From Sorghum bicolor (Eukaryota; Streptophyta; Magnoliopsida; Poales; Poaceae): DNA of 64,000 nucleotides. The position numbers and the translations under genes are program-made. The stretch covers positions 44,460,116-44,524,115 of the forward strand of contig NC_012878.2 of the NCBI RefSeq assembly GCF_000003195.3. The letters run 5' to 3'. Below, one piece after another: positions 57,147 to 64,000 of this stretch (position 1 is the stretch's first letter; each line of letters starts with the position of its first letter). The notes below the pieces were generated by a model. It did not search any database, was not told the origin of the DNA, and saw only the letters and a program-made list of their open reading frames with translations.

Positions 57147-57932
57147 GGCAGCAGTCCGCCAACGGACAGATCCGAGAAATAAGGTAACTCCCTCCCTTAA
57201 ATGCGCCACCTAATCGTCTCTCTCCTCACAGGCCAGACGCTCCGAATTCCCCGCCGATACAGTGTCACAACGTCACTTACCTCAAAAGGTGCGCCCAACG
57301 GGCAGAAAGACGAACCGGCACGGCAACTTCCTTACTTCGCAAGCCAAGGTATGCGCCCACGATAGTCTCGAGAGGTCGATGGCTGGCCCGTCGAAAGGGT
57401 TCGACAGCCGATCTCGAGCACCAAGAGTCAGGGATCCCCAGCGAGTGGTCGAAAATCGAGGCCCGCCTCGAGGACTCGCTGGCGATGTCCGAGGTAGGGT
57501 CGAGACAGTCGAGAGGAATCCCCCCGAAGCGAGGCATCGAGCCGCTGGACTCTATCGAATGAGACCGGTATCCCCGACCACGTCGACCCTGCTTTATGAG
57601 GACGCCTCCGGGCTACAGCTGACCCCCTCGAAAGGGGCACAGGTTCTCACTTGGACTACCCGCTAGGAACTCAATCTGGGGTGGAAGACGCTCGCTCTAT
57701 CGAGAGTACGTCGAAACTTCCACGCAAGGCAAAGCCGAACAGAACCTTCCACCACGGGTGTTGACAGCGTTTCTGCAAATTTGGCAAAATAATCCTCGAA
57801 GGAGTTAAATACTCCCTCGAGGGCTCGGGGGCTACCCCCACGGGGTCGCTCGCGCGCCCCCGTGGAAGCTCGACCGTAAAAACGAAAGTCTCCACTCGAG
57901 CGCCAGCGCTCGAATGAAGACTCGGGGGCTAC
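57147..57932. other. Antisense-gene upstream region and polypurine tract of Y
   Basis: No gene-like ORF with a known domain; short frames are artefacts of GC content. CTCGGGGGCTAC occurs at 57824-57835 and again at 57921-57932 directly before the 3' LTR, where it serves as the polypurine tract. Confidence 0.65.
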
Positions 57933-58923
57933 TGTCGAGGGTATCAACAAGGGGTACCCTCACCAATGCGTATAACGAGACCATCCGTACACACGCGCGG
58001 CCATCGACGGTCGCAGCCTCGAAGACGGAAATAGCGTCGAGCGAATCGGTCAGGGCTCGAGCGACAACTGCCGTCGAATACGGAAGCGGGCTCGAGCGAA
58101 CCGAGAGGCGTCGAGCGCAAGGACACTGTCCGCCGCCTGACGCGCGCACGAGAGCCAGGGCATTTAATGCACCTGACGCTTCCCCACCTAACACACGGGT
58201 CACGGGAGGCTTCTGTCCCATCGTTCTTTTTGCAGCCTTCCCACCGAACGACCCAGGGCGTGTCAGGACGCGGGAAACAAGGATGGAACGTCTAATCGGG
58301 ACCCCCTCGAGACACCCAGGGTCAGCGCTCCAGACATCGACACCTCGTACGGCGTCCGACCCTCGACTTCACCAGGCTCCTTCCTGGAGACGAGTCGGGC
58401 GTCGACTGACCACGCCGTAACCGCTCCGCCGGATTTGCCGCCGAGCCATATAAGCGTGCATCCGCCGAACCAATCCAAGACGGCGCGCAGAGCAGAATGC
58501 GGGGGCACGCGTGATCATCACCAGGCTATTAAGACGGGACGGCTCGAGGTCATGCCGGTACGGAAACCTCGAGTAGGTCAGCGCTCCATGCTACTATCGA
58601 CTCCAATTCCTACACCTATACATGTACCCTAGGACCTTCCTTGGAACTATAAAAGGAGGGACTCAGGAATAGAACAGGATCACGACACAAGACCACGCTC
58701 ATACGTAGTAGAGCTCCACACTTCATACCACGCTTGTATTCGCCCCTGTACAAGCACTTAGGTGCAAGATAATACAAACTCTCTCCCCCCGCTGGACGTA
58801 GGGCCTTCTCTTGCCCGAACCAGGATAAATCTCTGTGTCTTCTTGCATCACCATCCGGGAAAGGGAGCACGCATACAAATTTACTCGTTGGTGTGACCCC
58901 CCCCCCGGGGGAAAACACCGACA
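57933..58923 (+). repeat. 3' LTR of element Y
   Basis: 991-bp copy of 44669-45656 with about six substitutions and three extra C residues in the terminal C-run. Followed by the GGAAG target duplication. Confidence 0.95.
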
Positions 58924-58928
58924 GGAAG

Positions 58929-61007
58929 CCCTTCAGATTGTATTTATCTACCGATGGATCGGTTATCGGTTCAGCTTTAGTTCAAGAATTTGAAGGGAAA
59001 GAAAGGGTAATTTATTATTTGAGTAGGAGGTTGATTGATGCTGAAACCAGGTATTCGGCCATTGAGAAACTATGCTTATGCTTATATTTTTCATGTATCA
59101 AGCTGGGACATTACCTGTTATCGGCCGAATGCGCTGTTGTTTGCAAAGATGACGTGGTCCGATACATGCTATCTATGCCGATTATGAGTGGTAGGATCGG
59201 TAAATGGATTTTAGCGCTGTCGGAGTTCGATTTGCGTTACGAATCGGCTAAGGCAGTCAAAGGGCAGATTATGGCCGATTTTGTGACTCAGCATTGCGGT
59301 ATAGTGGAAACCTTGGAAATTGTACCCTGGACGCTCTTCTTTGATGGATCTACCTGTGACCGGGGGGCAGGAATCGGCATTGTATTAGTTTCCCCTAAGG
59401 GGAGGAAGTATGAGTTTTCCTTGCCGATTGTTGCCACATCAACAAATAATCAGGCTGAGTATCAGGCTCTGATCAAGGGATTGGAGTTGTTAAGAGAAGT
59501 TTGTGCTGATGCTGTTGAAATATTCGGGGATTCTATGTTGGTTATAAATCAATTGGCCGGAAGCTATGAATGCCGAAGTGAAGTTCTCATAACTTATTTC
59601 GAGAGAAGTATGCAACTGTTAAAGGAATTCAAGGATTTCCGATTGGAGCATGTTCCCCGATTGCATAATGAAGACGCTAATCGGTTAGCTCAGCATGCCT
59701 CGGGATATCAACCAATGATTAGTGCAATATCGGTAGTCGGTGCCGGTGATTGGAGGAAAGAAATTATTGATTATCTAAAAGATCCATCCAAAAAAGTTGA
59801 AAGACGGGTTCGATTTCAAGCAACCAAGTATGTGCTCCTTGAAAATGAATTGTATTATCGAACTATCGACGGAATTCTTCTCCGATGCTTGGGTGATGAT
59901 GAAGCTAGAAATTTGATGGGGGAAATCCATGAAGGAGTGTGTGGAGCGCATCAGTCAGCTTTTAAGATGAAGTGGATGATTCGAAGGAATGGATATTTTT
60001 GGCCAACCATACTTGAGGATTGTTTTAAATATTTCAAGGGATGTCAAGGTTGTCAAAAGTTTGGTAATATCCAGAGAGCACCCGCATCGGCTATGAATCC
60101 TATAATAAAGCCTTGGCCGTTCCGGGGATGGGCCATCGATCTGATCGGCCAGATTTGTCCACCATCTAGCAAAGGGCATAAGTTCATTCTAGTTGCCACT
60201 GATTATTTCACTAAGTGGGTTGAAGCTATTCCTTTGAAGAAAGTCACATCGGCCAATATGATTGATTTTGTGAAGGAGCATATTATTTACCGATTTGGGA
60301 TTCCCCAAACGATTACTACCGATCAGGGCACCATGTTCACATCGGGGGAGTTCAATGAATTCGCAATCGGTATGGGAATTAAAGTGTTGAATTCTTCTCC
60401 TTATTATGCTCAAGCCAATGGGCAGGCCGAAGCGTCTAACAAAGGAATTATCAAGCTTATTAAACGAAAGATTGAAGAAAATCCTAAGCGGTGGCATACA
60501 TTATTAAATGAAGCATTGTGGTCTTATCGGATGGCTTGTCATGGATCGACCAAAGTATCACCCTATCAATTGGTGTATGGACATGATGCGGTGTTGCCTT
60601 GGGAAATTAAGGCTGGATCTAGGCGATTATCTTTTCAAGATCAATTAACTGCCGATGGTTATGCCACTTTGATGACCGATGAATTGGACGATCTAGCAGG
60701 GCATCGGTTAAAAGCTTTAATGAGTATAGAAGAAAATAAGAAGAGAGTTGCTAGATGGTATGATAAGAAAGTGAAGGCTAAAGAGTTTGCCGATGGGGAT
60801 TTGGTATGGAAATTAATTTTACCAATTGGGACCAAAAGTTCGAAGTTTGGAAAGTGGTCTCCTAATTGGGAGGGTCCTTATCGGATAAGTCGATCGGCTC
60901 CTGGCAATGCCTACATTCTAGAAACCCTCGAAGGAATTGAATTTCCCAGAGCATTAAACGGCAAATATTTAAAGAAGTACTACCCCAGTATATGGGTCGA
61001 TGCATAG
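58929..61007 (+). pseudogene. pol: Element X pol, C-terminal part (RNase H, second RNase H, integrase)
   Basis: Continues X pol from the target site of Y. First RNase H: LYLSTDGSVIGSALV and ETRYSAIEKLCLCL. Second RNase H: WTLFFDGSTCDRGAGIGIVL, NNQAEYQALI and FGDSMLVINQLAG, the extra archaeal-like RNase H known in the Tat lineage. Integrase: HEGVCGAHQ and CQGCQKF zinc ligands, AIDLIGQ, ITTDQGTMFTSG and NGQAEASNKGI for the DDE core, then WEGPYRI. It ends at TAG after SIWVDA. This part has no stop; only the Y insertion and one upstream TAG break the gene. Confidence 0.9.
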
Positions 61008-61160
61008 AAGTTTAGGTGCCGATAACACTCCTATCGGCTGGATCCAAATGTTTGGGGACAAGACTTGGTGTTCCAAAAGTTTAGGTGCCGATAACAGTCC
61101 TATCGGCTAGACTAAAAGCTAAGGAAGCAGGAAAGCGCAGATATAATGCCGATGGAAACT
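61008..61160. repeat. Twin hairpin repeat after X integrase
   Basis: Two copies of AAGTTTAGGTGCCGATAACA start 69 bp apart (61008, 61077). Each holds GCCGATA and TATCGGC separated by 7 nt: 61018-61024 with 61032-61038, and 61087-61093 with 61101-61107. They lie between the convergent stops of pol (61007) and the antisense gene (61161). Confidence 0.8.
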
Positions 61161-64000
61161 CTATGTGTTAAGTAGCGTCTGGATTGCCGATATAGCGCGT
61201 AGCCGAATTTGGTTGGCTGCTTCTATCTCCTTGATGTCATCATCGACAGAACCTTCTATCGGCTTCAGCTTCTTCTTCAGCTGAAGTGCCTTGCGACCAT
61301 GAGCATTTCGCTCGTGCTCAAGAAGCCTGATGGTCTCTGGCAATTGGCTCTCTTCCTGTTGGGCTTGGGACAGAGCGTTCTCTACTTCCTTGAGCTCCGC
61401 CAACAGGGATTCTTTTCTTGCCGATAGATCGGATATCTTCTGCTTCAGCGCGTCTCCAGAAGATCTCAGGATACCGATGTTCTTGTGCTTCTCATCGGTC
61501 AAAAGCTTCTCTTTCCTCATTTCATCGGAGAGTTGAGTCTGAGCGGCTCTATCGGCAAGACGCCGAGAAGCTCTCTGGTACTGCAGCTGGCGACTCTCCA
61601 GATGAGCGGCTTGGAACAGGATTTCTTCAACATCGGCTGGGATTTGGCCTCTGAGAGTTCTGAACAGGGTCTTGGTAGGGTCGGAATCATCAACCAATTG
61701 CGCTGTGTCCTGGTGAAGGAGAGCTGACAATTCTTCCAGCCTGACCCTGATCTCTGCCGATGTGATGCCGACTGTCTGAGAAGAGCTTGCTTCTTCACCT
61801 TCTTCTCCAGAGAGATCGATGGCGAAGGAGAACAGGCTATCGGGAGAATCTTGTTCCTGGGAGGGAAAGCAAAATTAGCTCATATTCAGAGAATCGGCAA
61901 ATAGTGCTAACGGTAAACGGTGACTTACTTGCTTCAAGGCGATCTCTTGTCTTTGACTGAGAAGTGCTGACGGAGCTGCAGGCTGATCGGCCAAAGATGC
62001 CGATGGAACTACAGGTTGATCGGCTGAGATTGCCGATGGAACGATATCAACTGGAAGAAGACAAAAGGAGTTACGAGACTAAATGAGAATAAGTTCATCG
62101 GTAGCGATATTGTTAAAGTATGTTACCTGGAGGAGGAACAACGGTTGTCTGAATCGGGAGAACTGCCGATGGTATAACTGGACCCACCGGGCCAGTTGTT
62201 TGTTCACCCATGTCAGCTAATGTATCTTCTGTTTGGGATCCTTCCTGCTGGGGTTCTTCTATCTGTGGTGCTTCCTGCATAGGTGGGGGAGATGGTGCTT
62301 GCTGTGGCTGGGCTTCTGGAGAAGAAGGAGAAGACTCCACCGGAATTGGAGATACCGGAGGAGGAGGGGGAGTTGCTACCTTCTGGCGCTTTGTTCCAGT
62401 CTTAGCACCCGTGGTGCCCTTTCTCTTTGGTTGGCTAGACTGGGGGGCATCGGCACTCTCACGCCTGGCTTTCGCCGATACGCCGGTTTGCTGCAATAAT
62501 GAACAAGAGTTTATAAGCATAAATATAGTCGATATAAAGATAGTCAGCATAAAGGAAAAGATTTGACAAATTGCCTTGAAAGCCCGCGCCAGAGTGGGAG
62601 CAGCTACCGTTGGTGATGTCTGGGTTCTTCTGGTGGTGACTTTCCTGAGGCGTACACCCCGATGCACGATGGAAGCTAGAGTGGGAGCATTGTGGCCGAT
62701 TGAGGAAATCGGGCCTGATGGAAACAAGTCGATCGGCCTGCCACTCCTGCTAACCAATGGAGGGATATTGTCAACCTGCAAAAGGAATACAAGGGTAAGC
62801 TGCCGATGGAAGTAATATTGAGAAAATGAAACATTGGTTTGAGTTACTTACAGTGTCATCGGGAACTTCGTATTCGGAGTCAATCATGCCGCGGTATGAA
62901 AGTGCCGATCTGCGGAATAGATGCTCTTTCCATTCTGCCCACCATAACTTGTATGCCTGAGTGATAAAAGCAGCCGGAACCCATTCTGACAGATCTACAT
63001 CTGTATCGGCGTTTGGTGGTAGTTGGGCTACTCGAGTCCACTCAAGAAGGTTGTTGATGGTTTCTCTGGGTTTTATCACATCGGCATAAGGAAGTGCAAT
63101 CGGCAACTGGCCGAAAGCTAACTGGCGAGCTAATGCCGATGGAGTGTAAAATTCGTAAGTCTGAGGGGAGGTTTTTGTGCTACCAAAGAAATTCACTGGA
63201 ATGATTCTGGGAGTCACAATTGCCATCATCGCCTCATTGTCCCTGTCGAGAGCTTCATCAAATGGATTGAAGGTCAGAGGGAGCATGCTATCTGGGTCAT
63301 CATAGGCCAACCATGGTCGTTCGTCTATGGCCAAACCCTCATACAGAGTCTGGAAGAATCGGCCGATCTGATCTGGATTACCCCCTGAACCAGGCAGAAC
63401 TATGACAGCTTCGCCAAAGTTCAAGGGGGCGCGTGTTGCCGATTCCTCTTCACCCAATACATGGTTTTCAGCTATATCTCTTGGGAAACGCTGTGTGAAC
63501 AGGTTGAAGTTGAGACGCTTGTGCAGATGCAGATTGAGCCACATGTTGACAAACCACCAGGGACCTCCCAAGTTGCCAGTGGATTGGCCGAGCAGAAGTT
63601 TCTGGGCTACTTGATGGAGAAGGTGGTAAGCAGCGCCAAGCAAGTATCGGCCGAGAGGGAATCGGCCACCGTTAGCCAGTCTTTCTGCTGCCGATAGGTA
63701 GACAGAAGTCGGTCCTGCCGATCGACCACAGAATACAAACTTGTCCAGCCACATGTTCAGAAAGGTGGTTTGTTCCTTTATGGTGACAGATCCTTTCCCA
63801 CGGTACTTCTGGATGTACCCCGACCAACCGCCGATAGCGCGAGTCTCCACTTTGGCACTAGGGGCAGTATCAAAAAAGTGGGTGCTATCGGCAGAAGATA
63901 TATCTAGACCAGTAAGCATGGCTACATCGGCAAGAGTAGGAGAAGCAGGGCCGTGGCCAAAGGCAAAAGCATTGAGGGTGTCTGACCAAAAGTAGGATGC
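61161..64000 (-). CDS. Antisense gene of element X with plant-mobile-domain-like region (5' end outside window)
   Basis: Encoded opposite to pol and running past the window edge. The first visible exon (to 62852) reads GGWSGYIQKYRGKGSVTIKE, VSTEQTTFLNMWLDKF-like segments, ERLANGGRFPLGRYLLGAAY and GPWWFVNMWLNLHLHKRL. This resembles the plant mobile domain (aminotransferase-like PMD) found in MAIN/MAIL proteins and in transposons. A 76-bp GT-AG intron (62851-62776) is followed by a basic then Pro/Ser/Gln-rich segment. The C-terminal exon is a coiled coil (SDLSARKESLLAELKEVENA) ending at 61161. A further intron near 62494-62580 and others near 62060 and 61870 are likely. Placement mirrors the antisense genes of T and Y, with a different N-terminal domain. 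Function unknown. Confidence 0.65.

Larger units (their letters stand above)
44669..58923 (+). mobile_element. Complete Tat-lineage Ty3/Gypsy element 'Y' inside X pol
   Basis: A full-length 14.3-kb element flanked by the perfect target duplication GGAAG (44664-44668, 58924-58928). LTRs of 988 and 991 bp differ by about six substitutions plus a C-run length change, by eye about 0.6 percent. Assuming 1.3e-8 substitutions per site per year, this suggests roughly 0.2 million years. Order: LTR, PBS, gag-protease, TAG, pol, spacer, antisense gene, PPT, LTR. It splits the X pol gene in frame-preserving target sequence. Confidence 0.95.
39117..64000 (+). mobile_element. Tat-lineage Ty3/Gypsy element 'X' (runs off the window)
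   Basis: The 5' LTR (39117-39810), primer binding site, gag-protease, pol interrupted by element Y (44669-58923), a pair of hairpins, and an antisense gene that continues past 64000. The 3' LTR is outside the window. CTTAG (39112-39116) precedes the LTR and may be the target duplication. The element is conspicuously rich in GCCGAT/ATCGGC throughout, including non-coding parts, but not in the inserted element Y. Confidence 0.88.

Noticed and set aside
1..64000. tRNA, rRNA, CRISPR, operon or riboswitch features
   Set aside because: None seen; intron-containing genes, TATA boxes and the repeat families point to plant nuclear DNA.

Overview
The window is transposable-element DNA from a grass nuclear genome, probably a panicoid such as the sorghum/sugarcane/maize group. 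The evidence is the set of families present: a CACTA (En/Spm) transposon with TTTAGTCCCGG-type subterminal repeats, chromodomain Ty3/Gypsy (Tekay/Del), Tat-lineage Ty3/Gypsy with antisense genes, Ty1/copia LTRs and a plant L1-type LINE. I found no host gene, tRNA, rRNA or CRISPR array. Species assignment is inference.

Layout. 1-4127: 3' part of a CACTA element with a copia-type solo LTR inside it; this block recurs almost unchanged at 28716-32842. 4128-11640: a Tat Ty3/Gypsy ('T') with gag-pol on the minus strand and a spliced gene fragment on the plus strand, truncated at both ends. 11641-25640: a Tekay-type chromodomain element ('M', plus strand) with a truncated 5' LTR, an extra pre-gag ORF, gag-pol and a long 3' LTR carrying a foreign LTR insert. 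25641-28690: 5' part of a LINE (minus). 28716-38757: the CACTA element again, now with both genes (minus, decayed). 38758-39116: copia LTR fragment (minus). 39117 to beyond 64000: a Tat element ('X', plus). Its pol is split at 44668/58929 by a complete, young Tat element ('Y', 44669-58923, TSD GGAAG). X carries a plant-mobile-domain-like gene in antisense at its right end.

How the genes work together. Each LTR element encodes Gag (particle), protease, reverse transcriptase/RNase H and integrase. The three Tat elements also carry an antisense gene between pol and the 3' LTR; in Y and T it has several GT-AG introns. In T and Y, gag-protease and pol share one frame and are separated by a TAG in the same AAA-TAG-GAA context. 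M joins gag and pol in one frame, ends Pol with a chromodomain, and has a pre-gag ORF whose first residues closely resemble the histone H3 tail.

Most worth a second look: the H3-tail-like ORF in M; the frame- and strand-independent enrichment of GCCGAT/ATCGGC along X; the array of paired 15-bp palindromes in the copia LTR promoter; the nearly identical 4.1-kb duplication; the conserved TAG; and the antisense intron-containing genes. All divergence counts were made by eye and are approximate.
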